Source: Streptomyces griseoflavus
GTDB lineage: Bacteria > Actinomycetota > Actinomycetes > Streptomycetales > Streptomycetaceae
Length of the DNA: 64,000 nucleotides
Direction: 5' to 3'
Assembly (NCBI RefSeq): GCF_014649995.1
Contig: NZ_BMUC01000005.1
Location: 214,641 to 278,640 of the forward strand
Part shown: positions 48,984 to 57,364 of the stretch, one piece after another
How the letters are laid out: every line of letters starts with the position of its first letter
Position numbering within the stretch: position 1 is the first letter of the stretch
Translations under genes and position numbers: made by a program
The notes under the pieces: generated by a model
What the model was told of the DNA's origin: nothing
The model's database searches: none
Seen by the model: the letters and a program-made list of their open reading frames with translations, nothing else

Positions 48984-49427
48984 TCAGACCGGACGCCGCT
49001 GACCCGGCAGCCGGAACCACACCGCCTTGCCGGACTCGGTGGGGCGGTGACCGCAGGACGAGCTCAGGGTGCGGATCAGCAGGAGTCCGCGCCCGTGCTC
49101 CTGCCACGGGTCGGGCGTGCCGGGCGTCGGACGGGTGAGGTCGCCGGGCGGCGCCGGGTCGGCGTCGTGGACCTCGACCTGGAAACCGGCCGGCAGCAGC
49201 CGCAGCACCAGCTCGATCGGGGTGCTCCCCGAGGTGTGTTCCACGGCGTTGGCCACCAGTTCCGCCGTCAGCAGCTCCGCCGTGTCGCAGTCGGCGGTGT
49301 GCTCCCGCTCGGCGAGGGCCGTACGGACCAGCGCACGGGCCACGGGCACTGCCGCGGTGGAGTGCGGCAGCGCGACGCGCCAGGAGGAGGAAGCGGCGGA
49401 GGGTTCGTGCACAGCGGGTCCGTTCAT
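48984..49427 (-). CDS. RsbW-like ATP-binding protein (anti-sigma factor/serine kinase type)
   Basis: 147-residue stand-alone HATPase domain of the RsbW/SpoIIAB superfamily, abundant in Streptomyces and usually involved in partner switching with sigma factors or anti-anti-sigma proteins. N-box ELVANAVEH (about residues 58-66), then LRLLPAGFQVEVHDADP (G1-type DxxP/DxG region) and EHGRGLLLIRTLSSSCG (G2 box). ATG 49427 precedes the conserved part by about 20 residues. It is convergent with the carbamoyltransferase gene and has no cognate sigma factor nearby. Confidence 0.87.
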   Translation of the reverse strand: MNGPAVHEPSAASSSWRVALPHSTAAVPVARALVRTALAEREHTADCDTAELLTAELVANAVEHTSGSTPIELVLRLLPAGFQVEVHDADPAPPGDLTRPTPGTPDPWQEHGRGLLLIRTLSSSCGHRPTESGKAVWFRLPGQRRPV

Positions 49428-49718
49428 GGAGCGGGTGCTCCTGCGTTCAGCCGTCAATGGTACGGCGCACCCGGTGCCACCCCGCGCGGGGGCGGCCCCG
49501 GAACCCTGCCCGGGCGCCGTCCGGGGCGCGCGCCCCGGCAACGGGCGGCCTACCCGCGCCGCGGGCCCGCCGCGCACGCCCGGTCCCGCTGTTACCGGCG
49601 TGTCGACGAGTCGTGACGGACGCGCGGCCCCGGTCCCCGGGCCCGTTCGCCCGCTGCCGGCCCTCTGGCCGTTCTCCCGCCGCCTGACCCCGGATCCCGT
49701 ATCGCGTATCGCGTGGCC

Positions 49719-49750
49719 GTGACGACAGTCACCGAACAGTGATAACTTCG
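49719..49750 (+). promoter_or_regulatory. Promoter/operator of the enoyl-CoA hydratase operon, shared with 55587-55618
   Basis: Within the 374-bp spacer 49428-49801, whose remainder is featureless apart from two GTATCGC copies near 49700-49713. The 32-bp segment holds GTGACG (-35-like), GATAAC (-10-like, 16-bp spacing) and the inverted repeat GTGAC-GACA-GTCAC (49719-49732). It matches 55587-55618 at 25 of 32 positions. Probable target of the PaaX-type regulator encoded nearby. Confidence 0.6.
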
Positions 49751-49801
49751 TGGGGCAGAACTCAGTGAGCAGCGCAGTGCCCGCCCGAGGAGGCCGCCCT
49801 C

Positions 49802-50629
49802 ATGAGTCCCTTCACCGGCTCCGCAGCCCGTACCGGCCACTGGGAGCATCTGCGCGTCGATATCACCGACGGTGTCGCCACCGTCACCCTCGCCCGCCCC
49901 GACCGGCTCAACGCGCTCACCTTCGGCGCCTACGCCGACCTGCGCGACCTGCTCGCGGAGCTGTCCCGGGAGCGGGCCGTACGGGCCATGGTGCTGGCCG
50001 GCGAGGGGCGGGGATTCTGCTCCGGCGGCGACGTGGACGAGATCATCGGCGCGACCCTCTCCATGGACACCGCCCAGCTCCTCGACTTCAACCGGATGAC
50101 CGGCCAGGTGGTGCGGGCGGTACGGGAGTGCCCGTTCCCGGTGATCGCCGCGATCCACGGGGTGGCGGCGGGCGCCGGCGCGGTCCTCGCCCTGGCCGCC
50201 GACTTCCGGGTCGCCGACGCGGGCGCCCGCTTCGCCTTCCTCTTCACCCGGGTCGGCCTCTCCGGTGGCGACATGGGCGCGGCCTATCTGCTGCCCCGGG
50301 TGGTGGGCCTCGGCCACGCGACCCGGCTGCTCATGCTGGGGGAGTCGGTCCGCGCCCCCGAGGCCGAGCGCATCGGCCTGATCAGCGTGCTCACGGACGA
50401 GGGCGACGCCGACGAGGCCGCCCGGTCCCTGGCCCGCCGCCTCGCCGACGGCCCCGCCCTGGCCCACGCCCAGACCAAGGCCCTCCTCACCGCCGAACTG
50501 GACATGCCCCTGGCCGCGGCGGTCGAACTGGACGCCTCCACCCAGGCCCTCCTGATGAACGGCGAGGACTACGCGGAGTTCCACGCGGCCTTCACCGAGA
50601 AGCGCCCCCCGAAGTGGCGGGGGAGGTAA
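49802..50629 (+). CDS. Enoyl-CoA hydratase/isomerase family protein
   Basis: 275-residue crotonase-fold enzyme. VRAMVLAGEGRGFCSGGDVDEI forms the first oxyanion hairpin and FLFTRVGLSGGDMGAAYLLPRVVG the second active-site loop. It lies 4 nt before the salicylyl-CoA/2-aminobenzoyl-CoA oxygenase gene, so it likely hydrates or cleaves a non-aromatic CoA intermediate in the same pathway. GAGG precedes the ATG. The promoter/operator motif at 49719-49750 is 51 nt upstream. The exact reaction (hydratase, isomerase or ring hydrolase) cannot be told from these motifs. Confidence 0.9.
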   Translation: MSPFTGSAARTGHWEHLRVDITDGVATVTLARPDRLNALTFGAYADLRDLLAELSRERAVRAMVLAGEGRGFCSGGDVDEIIGATLSMDTAQLLDFNRMTGQVVRAVRECPFPVIAAIHGVAAGAGAVLALAADFRVADAGARFAFLFTRVGLSGGDMGAAYLLPRVVGLGHATRLLMLGESVRAPEAERIGLISVLTDEGDADEAARSLARRLADGPALAHAQTKALLTAELDMPLAAAVELDASTQALLMNGEDYAEFHAAFTEKRPPKWRGR

Positions 50630-50633
50630 CGGG

Positions 50634-53027
50634 ATGCCTCCGTCCAACGGGACCCCTCGGACCCGGGGAACCCGGGACCGTTCCGGATCCGCGGCCAGCG
50701 CCGCGGGGACGCGACCGGACGCGGACGGCCCGCGCCGGCCCGGCGGGCGGCCCCGCCCTCTCCGTGTCGCGGTCATCGGCGGGGGCCCCGGCGGTCTCTA
50801 CACCGCCGCGTTGCTGAAACGCCTCGACCCCGCCCGGCACATCACCCTCTGGGAACGCAATCCCCCCGACGAGACCTTCGGCTTCGGCGTGGTCCTCTCG
50901 GACGAGACCCTCGGCGGCATCGAACACGCCGACCCCGTCGTCCACGCGGCCCTGCAGGAGGACTTCACCCGCTGGGACGCGATCGACATCGTCCACCGGG
51001 GCATCCTGCACACCTCGACAGGACATGGATTCGCCGCGCTGGGCAGGCACCGCCTGCTGGAGATCCTGCACGACCGCTGCCGGTCCCTCGGGGTGGAGCT
51101 CCGCTTCCGCACCGAGGCCCCGGACCCCGCCCGGCTGGCGCGGACGCACGACCTCGTCGTCGCCGCCGACGGGGTCCACAGCACCACCCGGGAGGCGTTC
51201 GCGGACGTGTTCCGGCCCCGGATCACCGAGCACCGGTGCCGCTACATCTGGCTGGCCGCCGACTTCGCCTTCGACGCCTTCCGCTTCGAGATCGTCGAGA
51301 CCGAGCACGGCGTGATGCAGCTCCACGGCTACCCCTATTCCGCCGACGCCTCCACCGTGATCGTCGAGATGCGCGAAGAGGTCTGGCGCGCCGCCGGGTT
51401 CGACGACGCGGACGAGACGGAGTCCGTCGGGCGCTGCGCCAAGATCTTCGCCGACGCCCTCGGCGGACGCCCGCTGAAGTCCAACAACTCGGCGTGGACG
51501 ACCTTCCGCACGGTGGTCGGCGAACGCTGGTCGCACGGCAACGTGGTGCTGCTCGGCGACGCCGCCCACACCGCCCACTTCTCCATCGGCTCCGGCACCA
51601 AGCTCGCCGTCGAGGACGCCCTCGCGCTCGCCGCCTGCCTGCGCGAACAACCCACCGTCGACGCCGCGTTGTCCGCCTACGAGGAGGAGCGGCGGCCGGT
51701 GGTCGCCTCCACCCAGCGCGCGGCCCGGGCCAGTCTGGAGTGGTTCGAGGACCTGCCCCGCCATCTCGCGCAGCCGCCCCGCCAGTTCGCCTTCAACCTG
51801 CTCACCCGCAGCCGCCGCGTCACCCACGGCAACCTGCGGCTGCGTGACGCCCGCTTCACCGACGCGGTGGAGCGCGGGTTCGGCTGCCCGCCCGGCACGC
51901 CCCCGATGTTCACCCCGTTCCGGCTGCGCGGTCTGACCCTGCGCAACCGGGTCGTCGTCTCGCCCATGGACATGTACTCGGCGGCCGACGGCGTCCCCGG
52001 CGACTTCCACCTCGTCCACCTCGGCTCCCGTGCCCTCGGCGGTGCCGGGCTGGTGATGACCGAGATGGTGTGCGTCAGCCCGGAGGGCCGCATCACCCCC
52101 GGCTGCACGGGGCTCTACACCGGCCGGCAGGCCGAGGCGTGGCGGCGGATCACCGACTTCGTGCACACGAGCGCACCCGGCACCGCGATCGGCGTGCAGC
52201 TCGGCCACAGCGGCCGCAAGGGCTCGACCAGGCTGATGTGGGAGGGCATGGACGAACCGCTCGACGAGGGCAACTGGCCCCTGGTCGCCGCCTCCCCGCT
52301 GCCCTACAAGCCGGGCAGCCAGGTCCCCCGCGAACTGTCCCGTGCCCAGCTCACCGACCTGCGCGAACAGTTCGCGGCCGCCGCCGTCCGGGCCGCCCGG
52401 GCCGGTTTCGACCTCCTCGAACTGCACTGCGCCCACGGCTACCTGCTTTCCGGCTTCCTCTCCCCGCTGACCAACCGCCGCACCGACGCCTACGGCGGCT
52501 CACCGGAGAAGCGGCTGCGCTTCCCGCTGGAGGTCTTCGACGCGGTGCGCGCGGTGTGGCCCGGGGACCGGCCGATGACCGTCCGCATCTCCGCCACCGA
52601 CTGGGCGGAGGGCGGCACCACGGCCGAGGACGCGGTCGCCGTCGCCCGTGCCTTCGCCGCGCACGGCGCCGACGCGATCGACGTGTCGACCGGGCAGGTC
52701 GTCGCCGAGGAGAAGCCGGAGTTCGGCCGCTCGTACCAGACGCCGTTCGCCGACCGGGTGCGCAACGAGGCCGGTGTGCCGGTGATCGCGGTGGGCGCCA
52801 TCTCCTCCTGGGACGACGTCAACTCCCTGATCCTCGCCGGGCGCACGGACCTGTGCGCGCTGGCCCGGCCCCATCTCTACGACCCGCACTGGACCTTGCA
52901 CGCGGCGGCCGAACAGGGCTACGAAGGGCCGGGAGTCGTCTGGCCCGCGCCGTACCGGGCGGGCAGCCGCCGGCCACAGACCGGCCGCACCGACGCCCCC
53001 CGGCCGCGGCTCACGCTGGACGACTGA
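50634..53027 (+). CDS. Bifunctional salicylyl-CoA 5-hydroxylase / 2-aminobenzoyl-CoA monooxygenase-reductase-like enzyme
   Basis: 797 residues in two flavin domains. About 40-420: FAD monooxygenase with GGGPGGLYTAALLKRLDP (dinucleotide fold) and the second FAD motif GDAAHTAHFSIGSGTKLA. About 425-780: Old Yellow Enzyme barrel (MFTPFRLRGLTLRNRVVVSPM, ELHCAHGYLLSGFLSPLTNRRTDAYGG). This is the layout of the Azoarcus 2-aminobenzoyl-CoA monooxygenase/reductase; the N-terminal half is also related to salicylyl-CoA 5-hydroxylase (SdgC). It oxygenates and then reduces the ring of an ortho-substituted benzoyl-CoA. The linked ligase, acyl-CoA dehydrogenase, hydratase and Rid protein favour an anthranilate-type route (inference). 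ATG 50634 has GGGAGG; the first 35 residues are a low-complexity extension. Confidence 0.88.
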   Translation: MPPSNGTPRTRGTRDRSGSAASAAGTRPDADGPRRPGGRPRPLRVAVIGGGPGGLYTAALLKRLDPARHITLWERNPPDETFGFGVVLSDETLGGIEHADPVVHAALQEDFTRWDAIDIVHRGILHTSTGHGFAALGRHRLLEILHDRCRSLGVELRFRTEAPDPARLARTHDLVVAADGVHSTTREAFADVFRPRITEHRCRYIWLAADFAFDAFRFEIVETEHGVMQLHGYPYSADASTVIVEMREEVWRAAGFDDADETESVGRCAKIFADALGGRPLKSNNSAWTTFRTVVGERWSHGNVVLLGDAAHTAHFSIGSGTKLAVEDALALAACLREQPTVDAALSAYEEERRPVVASTQRAARASLEWFEDLPRHLAQPPRQFAFNLLTRSRRVTHGNLRLRDARFTDAVERGFGCPPGTPPMFTPFRLRGLTLRNRVVVSPMDMYSAADGVPGDFHLVHLGSRALGGAGLVMTEMVCVSPEGRITPGCTGLYTGRQAEAWRRITDFVHTSAPGTAIGVQLGHSGRKGSTRLMWEGMDEPLDEGNWPLVAASPLPYKPGSQVPRELSRAQLTDLREQFAAAAVRAARAGFDLLELHCAHGYLLSGFLSPLTNRRTDAYGGSPEKRLRFPLEVFDAVRAVWPGDRPMTVRISATDWAEGGTTAEDAVAVARAFAAHGADAIDVSTGQVVAEEKPEFGRSYQTPFADRVRNEAGVPVIAVGAISSWDDVNSLILAGRTDLCALARPHLYDPHWTLHAAAEQGYEGPGVVWPAPYRAGSRRPQTGRTDAPRPRLTLDD

Positions 53028-53064
53028 CCGCGCGGGCACCCGCGGGGGCGGGGAGAAGCCCGGG

Positions 53065-53937
53065 TCAGCCGGCCGTCTCCAGGGCCGCGTAGGCCGCTCC
53101 CGCGTCACGGAGCCGCTCGTGCAGCGCGCCGAAGACGGCCGCCGAGCGCGTCCCCGGCCAGTCGGCGGGGAGCAGCGCGGCGGGCAGACCGGGATCGGCG
53201 TAGGGGAGGTGACGCCAGGAGTCGAGGGCGAGGAGGTAGTCGCGGTAGGCATCCTCCGGCGGGGTGTCCGTGCGCTCCTCCCAGGAGCGCAGCACCGGCG
53301 CGTGCCGCCGCAGGAACGCCTCGTGCTGCCCGGCGATGGCCGTCAGGTCCCACCAGCGGGCGACCGCCTGCGAGGTGGGGGCGAAGCCGAGGTGTTCGCC
53401 GCGGAAGAGGTCGACGTAGCCGTCCAGACGCAGCCGCTCCAGGGTGTGCCTGGTCTCCTCGTGCAGTCGCGCGGGCGCGATCCACACTCCGGGCGCCGCC
53501 GTGCCGAAGCCCAGGCCGGACAGGCGGGAGCGCAGGACGTGCCGCTTCTGCCGCTCGGACTCGGGCACGGAGAACACGGCGAGGACCCAGCCCTCGTCCC
53601 CGGGCGGCGCGCCGGCGTAGATGCGCCGGTCGCCGTCCTCCAGCAACTGCCTGGCCTCGTCCGACAGTTCGTAGCCGGCCGCGCCCCGCGTGGTGCGTGC
53701 CGGGAGGAGCAGTCCGCGCCGCTTGAGCCGGGACACCGAGGAGCGCACGGACGGGGCGTCCACGCCGACCGCGGCCAGCAGCCGGATCAGCTCGGCGACG
53801 GGCACCGGGCCCGGCGCGAAGCGGCCGTACGCGCCGTAGAAGGTGACGATCAGAGACCGTGGAGCATGCTGGTCGGACACGTTGATCATCTTAGGTCGTG
53901 CCGGCGGGCGCCGTTCCCCGGCATCAGCGCTGGTCAT
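53065..53937 (-). CDS. PaaX family transcriptional regulator
   Basis: 290-residue regulator (274 if ATG 53889 is used). N-terminal winged helix RSLIVTFYGAYGRF, VAELIRLLAAVGVDAPSVRSSVSRLKRRGLL; the rest follows the PaaX pattern, with ERQKRHVLRSRLSGLGFGTAAPGVWIAPARL and a C-terminal LPADWPGTRSAAVFGALHERL. PaaX proteins typically bind aryl-CoA thioesters such as phenylacetyl-CoA and release DNA. Cotranscribed with the CoA ligase gene (overlap 14 nt), so it likely senses the CoA ester that ligase makes. It probably acts on the shared 32-bp motif at 49719 and 55587. Confidence 0.9.
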   Translation of the reverse strand: MTSADAGERRPPARPKMINVSDQHAPRSLIVTFYGAYGRFAPGPVPVAELIRLLAAVGVDAPSVRSSVSRLKRRGLLLPARTTRGAAGYELSDEARQLLEDGDRRIYAGAPPGDEGWVLAVFSVPESERQKRHVLRSRLSGLGFGTAAPGVWIAPARLHEETRHTLERLRLDGYVDLFRGEHLGFAPTSQAVARWWDLTAIAGQHEAFLRRHAPVLRSWEERTDTPPEDAYRDYLLALDSWRHLPYADPGLPAALLPADWPGTRSAAVFGALHERLRDAGAAYAALETAG

Positions 53938-55534
53938 CTCCCGTACCGTCGGGGGCGCGCAGCCGGAACCGCTGGAGCTTGCCGGTGGCCGTGCGGGGCA
54001 GCGCGTCCAGGAACACGATCCGGCGCGGGCACTTGTACGGCGCCAGCTCCGACTTCACGAACGCCCGCAGCGCTTCGGCGTCCCGCCCGGCGCCCTCCCT
54101 GAGGACCGTGTATGCCACCACGATCTCGCCGCGCGCCTCGTCGGGCCGCCCCACCACGGCCGCCTCCACGACGTCCGGGTGGCGCAGCAGCGCGTCCTCC
54201 ACCTCCGGGCCGGCGATGTTGTACCCCGCCGAGATGATCATGTCGTCGGCGCGGGCCACGTACCGGAAGTAGCCGTCCGGGTCGCGGACGTAGGTGTCGC
54301 CGGTGATGTTCCAGCCGTCTCGCACGTACTCCCGCTGGCGCGGGTCGGCGAGGTAGCGGCAGCCGACGGGACCGCGCACCGCGAGCAGTCCCGGCTCCCC
54401 GTCCGGCACGGGCACGCCGTCCGGGTCCTGCACGCGTGCCTGCCACCCGGGCACCGGGACCCCGGTGGTCCCGGGTCTGATGTGCTCGTCGGCGGCGGAG
54501 ACGAAGATGTGCAGCAGTTCGGTGGCGCCGATGCCGTTGATGATGCGCAGGCCGGTGCGCTCGTGCCAGGCGTGCCAGGTGGCGGCGGGCAGGTTCTCGC
54601 CCGCGGACACACAGCGGCGCAGCGAGGACAGGTCGTGGCCGTCCGTCTCGCCGAGCATCGCGCGGTAGGCGGTGGGCGCCGTGAACAGCACCGACACCCG
54701 GTGCTCGGCGACGGCCGCCAACAGCTGGCGCGGATGGGCCTGTTCCAGCAGCAGCGCGCTCGCCCCGGCACGCATCGGGAACACCACGAGCCCGCCGAGG
54801 CCGAAGGTGAAGCCGAGCGGCGGACTGCCCGTGAACACGTCGTCCGCCACCGGTTTCAGGACGTGCCGGGAGAAGGTGTCCGCGATCGCCAGCACGTCCC
54901 GGTGGACGTGCATGCAGCCCTTGGGGCGTCCGGTGGTGCCGGAGGTGAACGCGATCAGCGCGACGTCGTCCGCGGCGGTCGGCACCGCCTCGTACGGGGT
55001 GGCCGGCGCCGGACGGTTCAGCAGGTCGTCGGGGGAGTCGCCGCCGTACGTGGCGATGCGCAGGCCCGGGACCTCGGCCTTGACGAGGTCGTCGACGGAC
55101 CGCACGTCGCACAGGGCGTGGCCGACCCGGGCGATCCGGCAGATCGTGCCCAGTTCGTGCGGACGCTGCTGGGCGAGCACGGTGACGGCGACCGCGCCCG
55201 CCTTCAGCACCGCGAGCCAGCACGCGGCCAGCCACGGCGTGGTGGGACCGCGCAACAGCACCCGGTTGCCGGGCAGGACCCCGAGGTCCCCGCTGAGCAG
55301 GTGCGCGAGCCGGTCGACCCGGGCCCGCAGGTCGTCGTACGTCCACGGGGTGCCGTCGGGCGTGCGGAAGACGGGGCGTTCGCCGGGCGGGCCGTGCAGC
55401 AGCTCGGCGGCGCAGTTCAGCCGCTCGGGGTAGTTCAGCTCCGGCAGGTCGAAGCGGAGCTCGGGCCACTGCTCCGGTGGCGGGAGGTGGTCGCGGGCGA
55501 AGGTGTCGACGTGCGCGGTGGCCCGTGGATTCAT
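53924..55534 (-). CDS. Benzoate-CoA ligase family acyl-CoA synthetase
   Basis: 536-residue AMP-forming ligase. AMP-binding motif FTSGTTGRPKG (residues about 191-201), then NGIGATELLHIFVSA (benzoate-CoA ligase-like), GDTYVRDPDGYFRYVARADDMI and the C-terminal catalytic Lys in PRTATGKLQRF. The family activates benzoate, anthranilate, salicylate or similar acids to CoA thioesters, the first step of the pathway whose second step is catalysed by the enzyme at 50634-53027. ATG 55534 has AAGGGGG upstream. It is transcribed leftward with the PaaX gene behind it. Substrate choice is inferred only from context. Confidence 0.9.
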   Translation of the reverse strand: MNPRATAHVDTFARDHLPPPEQWPELRFDLPELNYPERLNCAAELLHGPPGERPVFRTPDGTPWTYDDLRARVDRLAHLLSGDLGVLPGNRVLLRGPTTPWLAACWLAVLKAGAVAVTVLAQQRPHELGTICRIARVGHALCDVRSVDDLVKAEVPGLRIATYGGDSPDDLLNRPAPATPYEAVPTAADDVALIAFTSGTTGRPKGCMHVHRDVLAIADTFSRHVLKPVADDVFTGSPPLGFTFGLGGLVVFPMRAGASALLLEQAHPRQLLAAVAEHRVSVLFTAPTAYRAMLGETDGHDLSSLRRCVSAGENLPAATWHAWHERTGLRIINGIGATELLHIFVSAADEHIRPGTTGVPVPGWQARVQDPDGVPVPDGEPGLLAVRGPVGCRYLADPRQREYVRDGWNITGDTYVRDPDGYFRYVARADDMIISAGYNIAGPEVEDALLRHPDVVEAAVVGRPDEARGEIVVAYTVLREGAGRDAEALRAFVKSELAPYKCPRRIVFLDALPRTATGKLQRFRLRAPDGTGDDQR

Positions 55535-55586
55535 GACGGTTCGCCCCCTTGGCGTGGTGGGCTCGCACCAGGAGCGTATCGTGTTG

Positions 55587-55618
55587 GTGACGGCAGTCAA
55601 CGGTCCGCGATAACCTCG
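55587..55618. promoter_or_regulatory. Divergent promoter/operator between ligase and acyl-CoA dehydrogenase genes
   Basis: 32-bp element with GTGACG and GATAAC in the same spacing as at 49719-49750, 25 of 32 positions identical, ending 33 nt before the dehydrogenase ATG. On the opposite strand TTGACT (55600-55595) and TACGCT 16 bp further give a plausible ligase promoter, so one operator could control both directions. Confidence 0.6.
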
Positions 55619-55651
55619 GGAGGGGCCCGGCGGTGAGGGAAGGGACCGGCG

Positions 55652-56779
55652 ATGACCGCATTCTCGCTCGAACCGGCACAACTCGCCTGGTGCGCGGAGC
55701 TGCGCGCACTGGCGGAACACCGGCTGCGACCGCTCGCCGAGAAGGGGGAACCCGGCCGCGTCAACCGCGCCCTGGTCGCCGAACTCGGCACCCTGGGACT
55801 GCTCTCCCGCCTGTTCACCTCCGGCGCGCTCGACCTGTGCCTGATGCGCGAGTCCCTCGCCCACGCCTGCACCGAGGCGGAGACCGCGCTCGCCCTCCAG
55901 GGCCTGGGCGCCCACCCCGTGCACGCCCACGGCACCCCCGCGCAGCGCGACCGCTGGCTCCCCCGGGTGAGTGACGGCAGCGCGGTCGCGGCGTTCGCGC
56001 TCAGCGAGCCGGGCGCCGGATCGGACGCGGCGGCGCTGTCGCTCGCCGCCCGCCCGGACGGCCCGTCCGGCTGGCGGCTCACCGGGGAGAAGTGCTGGAT
56101 CTCCAACGCCCCCGACGCCGACTTCTGCACCGTCTTCGCCCGCACCACCCCCGGCGCCGGCGCCCGGGGGGTGACCGCCTTCCTCGTCCCCGCCGACCGC
56201 CCCGGCCTCACCGGCGGCCGCCTCGACATGCTGTCCCCGCACCCCATCGGCACCCTCCGCTTCGACGCCGTACCGGTGACCGCCGACGACGTCCTCGGCG
56301 ATCCCGACGGCGGCTTCCGGGTCGCCATGGACACCCTCAACCTGTTCCGGCCCAGCGTCGGCGCCTTCGCCGTCGGCATGGCCCGGGCCGCCCTGGACGC
56401 GACCCTCGAGCACACCGCCCGGCGGGACGCGTTCGGCGGCAGGCTGAAGGACCTGCAGTCCGTCGCCCACCAGGTGGCCGAGATGGCCCTGCGCACGGAG
56501 GCGGCCCGGCTGATGGTGTACGCGGCGGCCACGGCGTACGACGAAGGCGCCGCCGACGTCCCCCGGCGGGCCGCGATGGCGAAACTGCTGGCCACCGAGA
56601 CCGCGCAGTACGTCGTCGACCGTGCCGTCCAGCTGCACGGCGCGCGCGCCCTGCAACGCGGGCACCTGCTCGAACACCTCTACCGGGAAGTCCGCGCGCC
56701 CCGCATCTACGAGGGGGCGAGCGAGGTGCAACGGGGCATCATCGCCAAGGAGTTGTACAAGACACTGGAGGACCGGTGA
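55652..56779 (+). CDS. Acyl-CoA dehydrogenase
   Basis: 375-residue FAD enzyme of normal length. Flavin/substrate loop AFALSEPGAGSDAAAL and EKCWISNAPDADFCTVFART, then the C-terminal helices with VQLHGARALQRGHLLEHLYREVRAPRIYEGASEVQRGIIAKEL, where the Glu in YEGASEV is the usual catalytic base position. Expected to oxidise an alicyclic or open-chain acyl-CoA formed after ring reduction. It overlaps the Rid-family gene by GTGA. Divergent from the ligase/PaaX operon across the shared operator. Confidence 0.92.
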   Translation: MTAFSLEPAQLAWCAELRALAEHRLRPLAEKGEPGRVNRALVAELGTLGLLSRLFTSGALDLCLMRESLAHACTEAETALALQGLGAHPVHAHGTPAQRDRWLPRVSDGSAVAAFALSEPGAGSDAAALSLAARPDGPSGWRLTGEKCWISNAPDADFCTVFARTTPGAGARGVTAFLVPADRPGLTGGRLDMLSPHPIGTLRFDAVPVTADDVLGDPDGGFRVAMDTLNLFRPSVGAFAVGMARAALDATLEHTARRDAFGGRLKDLQSVAHQVAEMALRTEAARLMVYAAATAYDEGAADVPRRAAMAKLLATETAQYVVDRAVQLHGARALQRGHLLEHLYREVRAPRIYEGASEVQRGIIAKELYKTLEDR

Positions 56780-57174
56780 CCGCCGAGCGCGTCAACCCGC
56801 CCGAACTCTCCCCGCCGGCCGGCTTCTCGCACGCGGTCGTCGCCACCGGCTCCCGGCTGGTGTTCCTGGCCGGCCAGACCGCCCTCGACGCGGACGGCAA
56901 GGTGGTCGGCGACACCCTGCCCGAGCAGTTCACCCGGGCCCTCGGCAACCTCCTCACCGCCCTGCGCGCCGCCGGCGGCACCCCCGCCGACCTGGCCCGC
57001 GTCACCGTGTACGCCACCGACGTCGCCGACTACCGCGCGCACGCCCGCGAGGTCGGCCGCCGCTGGCGGGAGCTGGCCGGCCGCGACTACCCGGCGATGG
57101 CGGTCGTCCAGGTGGTCCGTCTGTGGGACGAACGCGCCCTGGTCGAGCTCGACGGCTTCGCCCTGCTGCCCTGA
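56776..57174 (+). CDS. Rid-family (RidA/YjgF-like) protein
   Basis: 132-residue chorismate-mutase-like trimeric fold. SPPAGFSHAVVATGSRLVFLAGQTALDADGKVVG and LPEQFTRALGNLLTALRAAGGTPADLARVTVYATDVADYRA are typical. True RidA imine deaminases have an Arg in the PAR-S-C motif; here the position reads YPAMAVVQV, so the catalytic Arg is replaced by Met. It is therefore probably one of the Rid subfamilies without established imine-deaminase chemistry. Its place in an aromatic-CoA operon suggests action on an enamine/imine or a keto intermediate. GTG 56776 overlaps the dehydrogenase stop. Confidence 0.9.
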   Translation: MTAERVNPPELSPPAGFSHAVVATGSRLVFLAGQTALDADGKVVGDTLPEQFTRALGNLLTALRAAGGTPADLARVTVYATDVADYRAHAREVGRRWRELAGRDYPAMAVVQVVRLWDERALVELDGFALLP

Positions 57175-57189
57175 CGGGGGACACCCCCC

Positions 57190-57353
57190 AGGGGGTGTCT
57201 GACACATGCCCGCGGCGTCGCGGCGTCCGGCACGCACGCTCGCCGCGTTGCCGGAGCGTCCACGTGGCTCCGCCACGAAGACGCTCCGGCGTCTTGCGAT
57301 CGCACGCACCGGACGCCGCTCCTTCACCCGCGCTCATGTGTCAGACACCCCCT
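57190..57353. mobile_element. MITE-like palindromic element (about 164 bp)
   Basis: Perfect 18-bp terminal inverted repeats GGGGGTGTCTGACACATG (57191-57208) and its complement (57335-57352), extended by one A/T pair at the ends. Nested inside are GCGGCGTCCGG/CCGGACGCCGC and GCCGGAGCGTC/GACGCTCCGGC arms, with a small CGTGG/CCACG hairpin at the centre. The left end also forms a hairpin with the preceding ACACCCCC. No coding capacity. I recall very similar sequences scattered in other Streptomyces genomes. No clear target-site duplication is seen. Confidence 0.7.
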
Positions 57354-57364
57354 AGCCTGGCCCC

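Noticed and set aside
57181-57364. Autonomous insertion sequence
   Set aside because: About 164 bp without coding capacity; only a non-autonomous element or structural repeat is tenable.
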